Assembly: GCF_004519335.1 (NCBI RefSeq)
Contig: NZ_SOZD01000004.1
Location: 434,001-498,000 of the forward strand
Direction: 5' to 3'
Source: Jiella endophytica
GTDB lineage: Bacteria; Pseudomonadota; Alphaproteobacteria; Rhizobiales; Rhizobiaceae
DNA length: 64,000 nt
The notes beneath the pieces are model-generated. The model was not told where the DNA came from, made no database searches, and saw only the letters and a program-made list of their open reading frames with translations. Below are positions 26,962-36,122 of this stretch, in pieces. Position 1 is the first letter of the stretch. Every line of letters starts with the position of its first letter. The translations under genes were made by a program, and so were the position numbers.

Positions 26962-28500
26962 ATGTCCACACCTCAAAAGCCGAAATCCTCGCGTCCCCTG
27001 ACGCCCGAGCGGATCGACTCCAGGCGCCGGTCCGGCGGCAACGAGGCGAGCCCGATCAAGGGCGCGCCGATGCCGGTGAAGCGCGATCTCGCCCATCTGA
27101 AGCTCTCGCCGGAGGAAACCCGCGCCTTCCTCGAATCGAAGCGCGGCGTTCGCTCCATGGACGAGGCACGCGAGTGGCTGCAGCTGCGCGGCATCGACGA
27201 TCTCGAATGCATCACCCCGGATCTTGCCGGCGTTGCCCGCGGCAAGATGATGCCGGCGAAGAAGTTCACCGCCAACACCTCGCTGGCGCTGCCTTCGGCG
27301 CTGTTCATGCACACGATCTCCGGGGAATATCCGGAAGAGAGCGGCGAGTTCCGCTATTCGCCGAATGACGGCGACCTGAAGCTCGTGCCGGATCTCTCGA
27401 CGCTCTGCCTCGTCCCCTGGGAGAACGACCCGACCGCCCAGGTGATCTGCGATCTCGTCGACCATTCCGGCGCCGCCGTCGGCTATACGCCGCGCAATGT
27501 GCTGAAGCGGGTTCTCGACCTTTACGAGAACATGGGCTGGAAGCCGGTCGTCGCGCCGGAGATCGAGTTCTACCTCGTCTCCAAGAATGTCGATCCCGAC
27601 TATCCGCTGGTACCGCCGATCGGCCGCTCCGGGCGGCAGATCCAGTCCGGCCAGTCCTATTCGATCGGCGGGGTCAACGAGTTCGACGAGCTGATCGACG
27701 ACATCTACGACTTCTCCGACGCGCAAGGGCTGGAGATCGACACGCTGATCCACGAGGAGGGCGCTGCCCAGCTCGAGATCAATCTTCGCCACGGCAATCC
27801 GCTGGAGCTCGCCGACCAGGTCTTCATGTTCAAGCGGACGATCCGCGAGGCGGCGCTCGGCCAGGACATCTACGCGACCTTCATGGCCAAGCCGATCCAG
27901 GGCCAGCCGGGCTCGGCGATGCACATCCACCAGTCGGTGGTCGATGCGCGCACCGGCCGCAACGTCTTCTCCAACGAAGACGGCACCGCGTCGGACCTGT
28001 TCCGCCACTTCCTCGGCGGCATGCAGCATTACGTGCCGAAGGCGCTCCTGATGATGGCGCCCTACGTCAACTCCTATCGTCGGCTGACCTACGGCATGGG
28101 CGCGCCCACCAACACCGCCTGGGGCTACGACAACCGCACGACGGCTTTCCGGGTGCCGAATTCCGACCCGGCCGGCCGGCGGGTGGAGAACCGCCTGCCC
28201 TCCTCCGACGCCAACCCCTATCTCGCCATCGCCGCCTCGCTCGCCTGCGGCTGGCTCGGCATGACCGGCAAGGTCGAGCCGGAGGAACCGACCGACCTGA
28301 CCGTCAACGAGGATGGCGAGATCGAGCTGCCGCGCGGCCTGCTCGAGGCGGTCGCCGCCTTCGAGGCGGAGACCCACTTCCGGGACGTCTTCAGCCAGGA
28401 GTTCGTCGGTACCTATGCCGGCGTGAAGCGCGGCGAGCACGAGACCTTCATGCAGGTGATCAGCCCCTGGGAGCGCGAATTCCTGCTGCTTCAGGTCTGA
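26962..28500 (+). CDS. puuA: Glutamine synthetase family protein, probable gamma-glutamylputrescine synthetase
   Basis: 512 residues from ATG 26962 (MSTPQKPKSSRP); ATG 27070 is an alternative, and the open frame back to 26206 is not coding. Glutamine-synthetase motifs are clear: PGSAMHIHQSVVD in the ATP site, NRTTAFRVPNSDPAGRRVENRLPS near the glutamate site, and SSDANPYLAIAASLA. The next gene, 15 bases on, is a FAD oxidase of the PuuB type. That pair is the mark of the putrescine-to-GABA route, in which PuuA joins glutamate to putrescine. The amine substrate is inferred from the pairing. Confidence 0.85.
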   Translation: MSTPQKPKSSRPLTPERIDSRRRSGGNEASPIKGAPMPVKRDLAHLKLSPEETRAFLESKRGVRSMDEAREWLQLRGIDDLECITPDLAGVARGKMMPAKKFTANTSLALPSALFMHTISGEYPEESGEFRYSPNDGDLKLVPDLSTLCLVPWENDPTAQVICDLVDHSGAAVGYTPRNVLKRVLDLYENMGWKPVVAPEIEFYLVSKNVDPDYPLVPPIGRSGRQIQSGQSYSIGGVNEFDELIDDIYDFSDAQGLEIDTLIHEEGAAQLEINLRHGNPLELADQVFMFKRTIREAALGQDIYATFMAKPIQGQPGSAMHIHQSVVDARTGRNVFSNEDGTASDLFRHFLGGMQHYVPKALLMMAPYVNSYRRLTYGMGAPTNTAWGYDNRTTAFRVPNSDPAGRRVENRLPSSDANPYLAIAASLACGWLGMTGKVEPEEPTDLTVNEDGEIELPRGLLEAVAAFEAETHFRDVFSQEFVGTYAGVKRGEHETFMQVISPWEREFLLLQV

Positions 28501-28515
28501 CGCCGGGACCGCACG

Positions 28516-29802
28516 ATGACTGACAGCTACGTCTCGCCGATCGCGCCCGGCCGCAGCTACTACCAGGACACGGTCGAGCGGCCGCGCTTTGCGCGGCTCG
28601 AAGGCGCCGAGAAGGTCGACGTCCTCGTCGTCGGCGGCGGCTTCACCGGCCTGTCGGCGGCAATCCATCTGGCCCGCAGCGGCGTCGACGTCGCCCTCGT
28701 CGAGGCGCACCGCTTCGGCGACGGGGCATCGGGCAGGAATGGCGGCCAGATGGGGACCGGCCAGCGGCTGTGGCCGGGCGAAGTAGAGGCCCTCTACGGC
28801 TTCGAGCGCTCCAAAGCGCTGTTCGATCTCGCCGAGGAAGCGAAAGCCCATCTCTTCGAGTTCATCGCCGCGAACGACATCGACGCGGATCTGAGGATGG
28901 GTCAGCTCTCGGTCGCCCACAAGCGCAAATACCTGCCGGAATATCGCGGCCAGGTCGAGACGCTGAAGAGCCGCTACGGCTATCACAGCGTCAGCTACAT
29001 GGACGGCGATGAGACCGCCGAGCGGCTCGGCTCGACGCGCTATTTCGGCGGCATCCGCGACACCGGCACCGGCCACGTCAATCCGCTGAAGCTTCTGGTC
29101 GGCCTTGCCAAGGTCGCGGCCTCCAGCGGTGCGAAACTGTTCGAGGAAACCTCCGTCCTCTCGACCCGCCGCGAGAACGGCCGTGTCGTCGCGGTCACCG
29201 GTCATGGCGAGATCGCCGCCGAGCGCGTGCTCTATGCCGTCAACGCCTATGGCCCCGACCTCGATCGGGCGATCGACTCCCATGTGATGCCGATCGGCTC
29301 CTTCATCGGCGCCACCGAGCCGCTGCCGGAAGGCACCCCCGTCCTGCCGGGCGGCGAAGCCTGCGACGATTCCCGCTTCGTGGTGCGCTACTTCCGCAAG
29401 AGCATCGACAACCGCCTGCTGTTCGGCGGCCGCGAGGCCTATACCTCCGAGGCCGGCGACATCACCCGCCACATCCGCAAGCAGATCGCCGAGGTCTATC
29501 CGCATCTCAAAGGGGTCCGCCTCACCCATGCCTGGGGCGGCAATGTCGGCATCACCATGCAGCGCCTGCCCTTCGTGCGCACGCTGTCGCCGGGCGTGAC
29601 CACGATCGGCGGCTTTTCCGGCCACGGCGTGATGCTCGCCAATTTTGCCGGCCGGCTCTATGCCGAAAGGGTCGCAGGCAACCGCGACCGGCTGGCGGAG
29701 TTCGAGGCGCTCGATATTCCGGCCTTCCCCGGTGGCCGCCGCCTCAGGGCGTCGCTGCTTTTCCTGGCAATGACGTGGTTTTCTTTACGCGACAAATTGT
29801 AG
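28516..29802 (+). CDS. puuB: FAD-dependent oxidase, probable gamma-glutamylputrescine oxidase
   Basis: 428 residues, equal to E. coli PuuB. The N-terminus SYYQDTVERPRF is typical of the family. VDVLVVGGGFTGLSAAIHLA is the dinucleotide-binding fold, DGASGRNGGQM follows, and the C-terminal GGFSGHGVMLANFAGRLYAE binds the flavin end. The enzyme would oxidise gamma-glutamylputrescine to the aldehyde. The ATG lies 15 bases after the puuA stop with a GGGA site, so the two form an operon. The later puuC and puuD steps are not in the window. Confidence 0.87.
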   Translation: MTDSYVSPIAPGRSYYQDTVERPRFARLEGAEKVDVLVVGGGFTGLSAAIHLARSGVDVALVEAHRFGDGASGRNGGQMGTGQRLWPGEVEALYGFERSKALFDLAEEAKAHLFEFIAANDIDADLRMGQLSVAHKRKYLPEYRGQVETLKSRYGYHSVSYMDGDETAERLGSTRYFGGIRDTGTGHVNPLKLLVGLAKVAASSGAKLFEETSVLSTRRENGRVVAVTGHGEIAAERVLYAVNAYGPDLDRAIDSHVMPIGSFIGATEPLPEGTPVLPGGEACDDSRFVVRYFRKSIDNRLLFGGREAYTSEAGDITRHIRKQIAEVYPHLKGVRLTHAWGGNVGITMQRLPFVRTLSPGVTTIGGFSGHGVMLANFAGRLYAERVAGNRDRLAEFEALDIPAFPGGRRLRASLLFLAMTWFSLRDKL

Positions 29803-30163
29803 CGCAAGTACAAAGTTGCAGGATCCTGTCGCCACGCCCTGCGGTAGGAAGTCATTCACCAAAGACAACAGCTCTCATTGCCGGCTACGAATAATTCAGC
29901 CGTTGCGCAGCGTTTTCTGGAATCGCTCCACTTATCAGCAACAGAATTCGGGCCATCTCCGCGGGGACTTTTTCTCCACTGGTCAGGGGAACCGGCCGGG
30001 GATCAGAGCGTCGCTGCCGCAGCGAAGAAAATCTGGCTGTGACGCAAGCCGTGATCTGCCAGACTTTTCAACGGCAAATACCGCAAAAGGCTGCTGGTGC
30101 GACCGTTTCGCGCCGCTTGACCACCCTTGTAAGTGCATAAAAAGACATACAATTCGGACATTA
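29803..30163. other. Less GC-rich region upstream of bphO
   Basis: 361 bases, more AT-rich than the rest of the window, especially 30120-30163. No gene is seen. This presumably holds the promoter of the bphO-bphP operon, but no clean -35/-10 pair with standard spacing could be read. Confidence 0.5.
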
Positions 30164-30811
30164 ATGAACGAAATATCGGTTTTCACCACGAATGGCGATG
30201 CAAAGACCCGGGGCGGCCCTGCCGCAGACGGGCTGCGGAGCTATCTGCGTTCGCGGACGGCGAAGGCGCATGCGCAGCTCGATGCCCGCTTTGCGTCGAT
30301 TGCCGCGAGGCCCGAGGCGTCCGACTACCATCGCTTCGTCCTGATGAACCTGACGGCCTATCGCGGGCTCTCGGCGTTTCTTGCGGCGCAATCCATCGAA
30401 ACGGCTCCGGACCTCAAGACATCCGTGGATGCCGACCTGCAGCGCCTTGAGACCGATGCAGCAGCGATGGGGCTCGATGGTACGGCAACGGCCGACTTCG
30501 TCCTTGCGCCCTATGGTCCGACCGAAGCGGCCGGGGTTACCTATGTTCTCGACGGCTCGAAGCTCGGTGCCAGGTTCATCCATCGCCGCCTGGAAATGGC
30601 CGGCATGATCGCACCCCGGAGCGGCATTTCGACGGAATTTCTCGGTGCGGCCTTCGATGCACCTGCCATGGGAACATCGTCGGACGCCCTCGCCGCAGTA
30701 GCGGGGGCCTACGAGAGCGCGGCGGAAGCCGCTCTTGCAACATTCGCCCTGTTTGAACGTTCCCTCGATCGGGTCGTCGCGGCTCGCAGAGAGGAGCATT
30801 TATCGCGATGA
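30164..30811 (+). CDS. bphO: Biliverdin-producing heme oxygenase
   Basis: 215 residues from ATG 30164; the frame is open further upstream but without features. LRSRTAKAHAQLDARF places the proximal histidine expected for heme oxygenase. VLDGSKLGARFIHRRL matches the conserved distal-helix region of bacterial BphO. The enzyme opens heme to biliverdin, CO and iron, and biliverdin is the chromophore of bacteriophytochrome. Its stop overlaps the next ATG (ATGA at 30808-30811), so chromophore and apoprotein are made together. Confidence 0.92.
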   Translation: MNEISVFTTNGDAKTRGGPAADGLRSYLRSRTAKAHAQLDARFASIAARPEASDYHRFVLMNLTAYRGLSAFLAAQSIETAPDLKTSVDADLQRLETDAAAMGLDGTATADFVLAPYGPTEAAGVTYVLDGSKLGARFIHRRLEMAGMIAPRSGISTEFLGAAFDAPAMGTSSDALAAVAGAYESAAEAALATFALFERSLDRVVAARREEHLSR

Positions 30812-33420
30812 ATTTTTCCGGGCCCTCTTCCGACGAGCTCGATCTGTCGAACTGCGATCGCGAACCGATCCATATTCTCGGGCGGATCCAGACCTTCGGC
30901 TATCTCGTTGCCATGTCGACGGACTGGATCATTCAGCACATCTCGGCAAATATCGGCGAGGTGTTCGGGCGCGGGCCCGATGATCTTCTCGGTGCGCCGC
31001 TGGCGGAAATCCTGCCCTCCTCGGCCCTTCATGCTATCCGAGGCAAGCTCCAGCTTCTCTCCCCCAACGACGGGTCGGAACGCGTCTTCGGCGTCGATCT
31101 GTTCGAGGACGGCCGGCGCTTCGATATCGCCATCCACATGTCCGACGTGTCGATCGTCGTCGAGATCGAGGTATCGAATGTCGATGCGAACGGCGTCGGC
31201 AATCCCGGCTCGCTGATCAAGTCGATGATCGCCCGCATCCAGCGCTGCGAGACGATGGATGGCGTCTATCGGGAATGTGTGCGTCAGTTGCGCGCGGTGA
31301 CCGGTTTCGACCGCGTCATGCTCTACCGCTTCAACGACAACGGCGCCGGCAGCGTCGTCGCCGAGGCGCTCAATCGTGGCATCGAGCCCTTCATGGGGCT
31401 CAGCTATCCGGCCACCGACATTCCGCGTCAGGCCCGCCGCCTCTATCTGAAAAACCGCATCCGGATCATCGCCGACATCAATTCACAGGATGTCGACATC
31501 GTCCCGCCGACCAATCCGAACGGCGCGCCGCTCGATCTGTCCCTGTCGGTCACGCGGGCGGTTTCGCCGATCCATGTCGAGTATCTCAAGAACATGGGCG
31601 TCGGCGCGTCCTTCTCGATCTCGATCGTCATCGACGACAAGCTGTGGGGGCTGTTCGCCCTGCATCACTACGCGCCGCGTCAGCTCTCCATGGAAACCCG
31701 CAGCACCATGGAACTGTTCGGCGAGATGGTCTCGCTGGTCATCGAGGGCCGGCTGGCCAAGGAGATGCGCAAGGTCGAGGAAGAGGCCCGCGACCTGCAC
31801 GACCGGGTGGTCGGGCGTCTCGTCGCCACCTCGCCGACGATGGAGGAACTGGTCGACTTCGCCGACGACTTCCGCGAGCTGATCCCCTGCGACGGATTCG
31901 CGGTCTGGGCGAAGGACGTCGTTCGGACGGTGGGGCGCTGCCCGTTCCCGGACGACATGCCGGGCATTGCGCGCTTCCTCAACCGCGCCGCGGCGAGCCG
32001 CGTCTACGCGACGGAGCAGCTTTCCGCCGTCTATCCGAAGGCGCAGGAATTTCCCGATCGCGCCGCGGGCCTCCTCGCCATCCCGATCTCGCGCTCGCCC
32101 CGCGACTATCTGATCTTCTTCCGGCGGGAAATCATCGAGACGGTCACCTGGGCCGGCCGGCCGGACGAGAAGCCCGTCGAATACGGGCCCAATGGTCCAC
32201 GCCTCACCCCGCGCAAGAGCTTCGAGGCCTGGCAGGAAACGGTGCGCGACAAGTCGGCGCCGTGGTCGATTTCCGATCTCAAGGCGGCCGAGGCGCTGCG
32301 CGTCTCGATCCTCGAGGTGCTCTTGCGCTTTAACGAGGAGAGCGAGCGTCAGCAGCAGCGGGCGACCCAGAACCAGGAACTGCTGATCGCCGAGCTGAAC
32401 CACCGGGTCCGCAACATCCTCAGCCTGATGCGGGCGCTTGTCGTCCAGAGCCGGGCCGGCGCCAAGACTGCCGACGAATTCGCGGCGATCATCGGCGGCC
32501 GTATCCAGGCGCTGGCGCGGGCGCACGACCAGATCACCAACGACCACTACCAGCCGCAGAGCCTCGGATCGATCATCCAGACCGAGATCGAGGCCTATAT
32601 CGGCCACAAGGTCAGCCGTGTTCGGCTCGACGGTCCGCCGATCCTCGTCGAGGCGCGGGCCTTCTCGACGCTCGCTCTGGTCTTCCACGAGATGGTGACG
32701 AACTCCGCCAAATACGGGGCCCTGTCGGATTCGCGCGGGCGGATCGAGGTCAGCTGGCGGATCGACGAGAACGAGTGCTGCGAGATCCTCTGGCGCGAGA
32801 GCGACGGGCCGCCCGTGCAGTCGCCGACCCGCCGCGGCTTCGGCTCGACCATCATCGAACGCTCGATCCCGCACGACCTCGGCGGCGAGGTCACGGTCGA
32901 CTATCACCTTGCCGGCGTGCGGGCGCGCTTCCTGCTGCCGCCGCAGGTCTTCTGGCTCGACGAGACGCCCGAGGCCGCAGCGCCGGAAAATCCTGCCAAA
33001 GAAAGTAGTCAAGTGAACGCAATGACGGCGGAAATCGCCGCACCCATGAGCCTCAGCGGCAAATCGGGCCTCATCGTCGAAGACAACATGATCATCTCGC
33101 TCGACGCCGAGCAGATGCTGCTCGACAACGGCGCCGCCCGCGTCCTCACCGCCACCAACGTCGCCGAGGCGCGGCGGATCGTCGAGAGCGAGGCGGTCGA
33201 CGTGGCGCTGCTCGACGTCAATCTCGGCAGCGAGACGAGCTTTGCGCTGGTGCCGCTGCTCGACGAAAAGAACATCCCCTTCGTCTTCGTCACCGGGTAC
33301 GGCGAGAAGGTCGAGCTGCCGCAATCGGCCAATGACGGCGTCGAGGCGATCAAGAAACCGTTCGCCACCGACCAGCTGATCGCCGCCCTCGAGCGCGCGC
33401 TGGCGCGCCGGCCGGACTGA
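30808..33420 (+). CDS. bphP: Bacteriophytochrome with HWE histidine kinase and fused receiver domain
   Basis: 870 residues. Order: N-terminal tail with Cys16 (DLSNCDREPIHILGRIQ), the biliverdin-attaching cysteine; PAS about 20-115; GAF about 135-305 with YPATDIPRQARRLY (the DIP motif); PHY about 320-500 with the PRKSF tongue motif. Then an HWE kinase about 520-710, in which LNHRVRN carries phospho-acceptor His532 and LWRESDGPP gives the W-x-E signature. A receiver domain from about 750 to the end has phospho-acceptor Asp803 (ALLDVNLG). It senses red and far-red light. The built-in receiver may be an output, a phosphate sink or an inhibitor. It is coupled to bphO. Confidence 0.94.
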   Translation: MNFSGPSSDELDLSNCDREPIHILGRIQTFGYLVAMSTDWIIQHISANIGEVFGRGPDDLLGAPLAEILPSSALHAIRGKLQLLSPNDGSERVFGVDLFEDGRRFDIAIHMSDVSIVVEIEVSNVDANGVGNPGSLIKSMIARIQRCETMDGVYRECVRQLRAVTGFDRVMLYRFNDNGAGSVVAEALNRGIEPFMGLSYPATDIPRQARRLYLKNRIRIIADINSQDVDIVPPTNPNGAPLDLSLSVTRAVSPIHVEYLKNMGVGASFSISIVIDDKLWGLFALHHYAPRQLSMETRSTMELFGEMVSLVIEGRLAKEMRKVEEEARDLHDRVVGRLVATSPTMEELVDFADDFRELIPCDGFAVWAKDVVRTVGRCPFPDDMPGIARFLNRAAASRVYATEQLSAVYPKAQEFPDRAAGLLAIPISRSPRDYLIFFRREIIETVTWAGRPDEKPVEYGPNGPRLTPRKSFEAWQETVRDKSAPWSISDLKAAEALRVSILEVLLRFNEESERQQQRATQNQELLIAELNHRVRNILSLMRALVVQSRAGAKTADEFAAIIGGRIQALARAHDQITNDHYQPQSLGSIIQTEIEAYIGHKVSRVRLDGPPILVEARAFSTLALVFHEMVTNSAKYGALSDSRGRIEVSWRIDENECCEILWRESDGPPVQSPTRRGFGSTIIERSIPHDLGGEVTVDYHLAGVRARFLLPPQVFWLDETPEAAAPENPAKESSQVNAMTAEIAAPMSLSGKSGLIVEDNMIISLDAEQMLLDNGAARVLTATNVAEARRIVESEAVDVALLDVNLGSETSFALVPLLDEKNIPFVFVTGYGEKVELPQSANDGVEAIKKPFATDQLIAALERALARRPD

Positions 33421-33554
33421 CCATTTGCCGCGCCTATGCCCCCGGCGGTTGCTCGGCGGGCGGCACGCGATAGATGCTGATCCCTGGACGCGCCTCCGAC
33501 ACCCATGCCTGGCTGCTGCCGCTTGACGATCGGGGCTGCGTCGAAGAGTTTTTA

Positions 33555-33584
33555 TTGGCACTGGAAAAATTCAATCGATTAGAC
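33555..33584 (+). promoter_or_regulatory. Candidate zwf promoter
   Basis: TTGGCA, 18 bases, then TTAGAC, in a short AT-rich island about 80 bases upstream of the zwf start. Spacing fits a sigma-70-type promoter, but the -10 box is poor. Confidence 0.35.
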
Positions 33585-33664
33585 TAGTGCCTCGCCACGG
33601 AGCAGCCTGTCGCCGCGGCATCTTGGCGCAAGAGCTGCCCGAAAACCGGATCAGGAAGTGACCG

Positions 33665-35143
33665 ATGTCCAGCCAGATCATCCCGGTCGACCCGTTCGAC
33701 TACGTCGTGTTCGGCGGCAATGGCGACCTTGCCGAGCGCAAGCTGCTCCCGGCGCTCTATCACCGCGACCATGACGGCCAGATCCCGCCCGAATCGCGGA
33801 TCATCGGCGCCTCGCGCTCGGAATTCTCCGACGAGGCCTATCGTGAATTCGCCCGCGAGGCGCTGACCAAGCACGTCAAGCCGGAAGACATCCACGAGAC
33901 CTCGCTCGGCCGGTTCCTGTCGCGGCTGCACTACCGCACCGTCGACGCCCAGGCCGATGGCGGCTGGGACGAGCTGCGGGCGCTTCTCGACGAGGAAGGC
34001 CATTCGCGTATCCGTGCCTTCTACCTCGCCGTCGGACCATCGCTCTTCGCGCCGATCGCCGAGCGGATCAGCGGCAAGGGCCTTTCCAACGAGCATTCGC
34101 GCCTCGTCGTCGAGAAGCCGGTCGGCCGCGACCTCGATTCGGCCCGCGAGCTCAACGCCACGATCGGCCGGCATTTCCGCGAAGACCAGATCTTCCGCAT
34201 CGACCACTATCTCGGCAAGGAGACGGTGCAGAACCTGATGGCGCTGCGCTTTGCCAACGCCCTCTACGAGCCGATCTGGAATTCCACCCATATCGACCAC
34301 GTACAGATCACCGTCGCCGAGTCGGTCGGCCTCGAGGGCCGCGCCGGCTACTACGACAAGGCCGGCGCGCTGCGCGACATGGTGCAGAACCACATCGTCC
34401 AGCTGCTCTGCCTCGTCGCGCTCGAGCCGCCTTCGGCGATGGATGCCGACGCGCTGCGTGACGAGAAGCTGAAGGTCCTGCGGGCGCTGAAGTCCATCGA
34501 CAGCTCGAATGTCGAGACGAACACGGTGCGCGGCCAGTACAAGGCCGGCGCGTCCGGCGGCAATGCCGTGAAGAGCTATCTCGACGATCTCGGCAATGGC
34601 GACAGCGACACCGAGACCTTCGTCGCCATCAAGGCCGAGATCGGCAACTGGCGCTGGGCCGGCGTGCCGTTCTACCTGAGGACCGGCAAGCGCCTGTCCG
34701 AGCGCATGTCGGAGATCGTCGTCACCTTCCGGCCGATCCCGCATTCGATGTTCGAAAGCGCCGCCGGCAAGATCGCCCAGAACCAGCTGGTCATGCGGCT
34801 GCAGCCCGACGAGGGCGTCAAGCAGTGGCTGATGATCAAGGATCCCGGCCCCGGCGGCATGCGGCTGAAGCATGTTCCGCTGGACATGACCTTCGCCGAA
34901 TCGTTCCGGACCCGCAATCCGGACGCCTATGAGCGGCTGCTGATGGACGTCATTCGCGGCAACCAGACCCTCTTCATGCGGCGCGACGAGGTCGAGGCCG
35001 CCTGGGAATGGGTCGATCCGATCCTGAAGGCCTGGGCCGAGAAATCGGTCAAGCCGCAGGGCTACACCGCCGGCACCTGGGGCCCGTCCGCCTCGGTCGC
35101 GCTGATCGAGCGGGACGGCCGCACCTGGCACGAGCCGGACTGA
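33665..35143 (+). CDS. zwf: Glucose-6-phosphate 1-dehydrogenase
   Basis: 492 residues, standard length. FGGNGDLAERKLLPALY is the nucleotide-binding motif. RIDHYLGKETVQNLMALRFAN is the active-site signature with the substrate lysine and histidine. The enzyme makes 6-phosphogluconolactone and reduced cofactor. It opens the block zwf-pgl-edd, all on one strand, which feeds glucose 6-phosphate into the Entner-Doudoroff route. eda is absent here. Confidence 0.97.
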   Translation: MSSQIIPVDPFDYVVFGGNGDLAERKLLPALYHRDHDGQIPPESRIIGASRSEFSDEAYREFAREALTKHVKPEDIHETSLGRFLSRLHYRTVDAQADGGWDELRALLDEEGHSRIRAFYLAVGPSLFAPIAERISGKGLSNEHSRLVVEKPVGRDLDSARELNATIGRHFREDQIFRIDHYLGKETVQNLMALRFANALYEPIWNSTHIDHVQITVAESVGLEGRAGYYDKAGALRDMVQNHIVQLLCLVALEPPSAMDADALRDEKLKVLRALKSIDSSNVETNTVRGQYKAGASGGNAVKSYLDDLGNGDSDTETFVAIKAEIGNWRWAGVPFYLRTGKRLSERMSEIVVTFRPIPHSMFESAAGKIAQNQLVMRLQPDEGVKQWLMIKDPGPGGMRLKHVPLDMTFAESFRTRNPDAYERLLMDVIRGNQTLFMRRDEVEAAWEWVDPILKAWAEKSVKPQGYTAGTWGPSASVALIERDGRTWHEPD

Positions 35144-35224
35144 CCGCAGCAACACGCCGTCCCGCCGGCCCGCCTGTGCTGGCCGGAAAGGGGCCGCGCC
35201 AGCCAAGGGATCGAGGGGTGCCAG

Positions 35225-35929
35225 ATGGCCGAACCGGCGTTCCATCGCTACGAAACCCGTGAAGCGCTCGCCGAGGCGCTGGCCGCCGGCGTCGCCGCCG
35301 TGCTCGCAGGCGCCATCGCGACGGAGGGCGAGGCGCGGCTGGCCGTCTCCGGCGGCTCGACGCCGAAGCTTTTCTTCGAAAAGCTGTCGGGGGCCGAGAT
35401 CGACTGGCACGAGGTGACGGTCACGCTGGTCGACGAGCGCTGGGTGCCCGAGGAGAACGCCCGCTCCAACGCCGCAATGCTGCGGCGCCACCTCCTCACC
35501 GGCCGGGCCGCGGCGGCCCACTTCGTTCCCTTCTACGAGCCGAGCGACATGCCGGAAGAGGTTCTCGACACGCTGAACGACCGCTTCCACCGGATCGGCC
35601 GCAATTTCGACGCGGTGATCCTTGGCATGGGCAATGACGGTCACACCGCCTCCTGGTTTCCGCATGCGCCGGGGCTTGCCGGCTGCCTCGACCCGAACAC
35701 CGACGACGCCGTTGCCATCGTCCATCCGCTCGATCAGGACGAGGCGCGGGTGACGCTCACCTTCCCGATGATTGCCGACGCGCGGTTCCTCGCGATCCAC
35801 ATCGAGGGCGAGGAGAAGCTGAAGACGCTGGAGGCGGCGCGGGCCGCCGGCGCGGTCGAGGCGATGCCGGTGCGGGCGGTTTTCGGTGCCGCAAGGCCCG
35901 GGCCTCTCGACGTCTTCTGGGCGCCGTGA
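35225..35929 (+). CDS. pgl: 6-phosphogluconolactonase
   Basis: 234 residues. [36 protein letters not shown] and [15 protein letters not shown] are the three family blocks; the Asp and His of the last are near the active site. It hydrolyses the lactone made by Zwf. ATG 35225 has a GAGGGG site and lies 81 bases after the zwf stop; co-transcription with zwf is very likely. Confidence 0.96.
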   Translation: MAEPAFHRYETREALAEALAAGVAAVLAGAIATEGEARLAVSGGSTPKLFFEKLSGAEIDWHEVTVTLVDERWVPEENARSNAAMLRRHLLTGRAAAAHFVPFYEPSDMPEEVLDTLNDRFHRIGRNFDAVILGMGNDGHTASWFPHAPGLAGCLDPNTDDAVAIVHPLDQDEARVTLTFPMIADARFLAIHIEGEEKLKTLEAARAAGAVEAMPVRAVFGAARPGPLDVFWAP

Positions 35930-36122
35930 CAGATTGAAGGGGCAGCCGATCCGGTTCCGGCCGGCGGCTGCAACCCCTGCTCCGCCGACAGCATCATTCG
36001 GGCACGAGCTCGAAAATCCGGTTGCCGCCTTTCCGGTTCGTGCCCGGCGCGGCGAACAACGTCGAAGCCCCGGGCGCCTGAGGCGCCCGCCGCGCTTCCA
36101 CCATTCGACAAGGGGACGAAGC

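Noticed and set aside
33556-33575. TGGCAC upstream of zwf as a sigma-54 site
   Set aside because: The second half (TTGC) is missing at the required distance, so only a sigma-70-type reading was kept, at low confidence.
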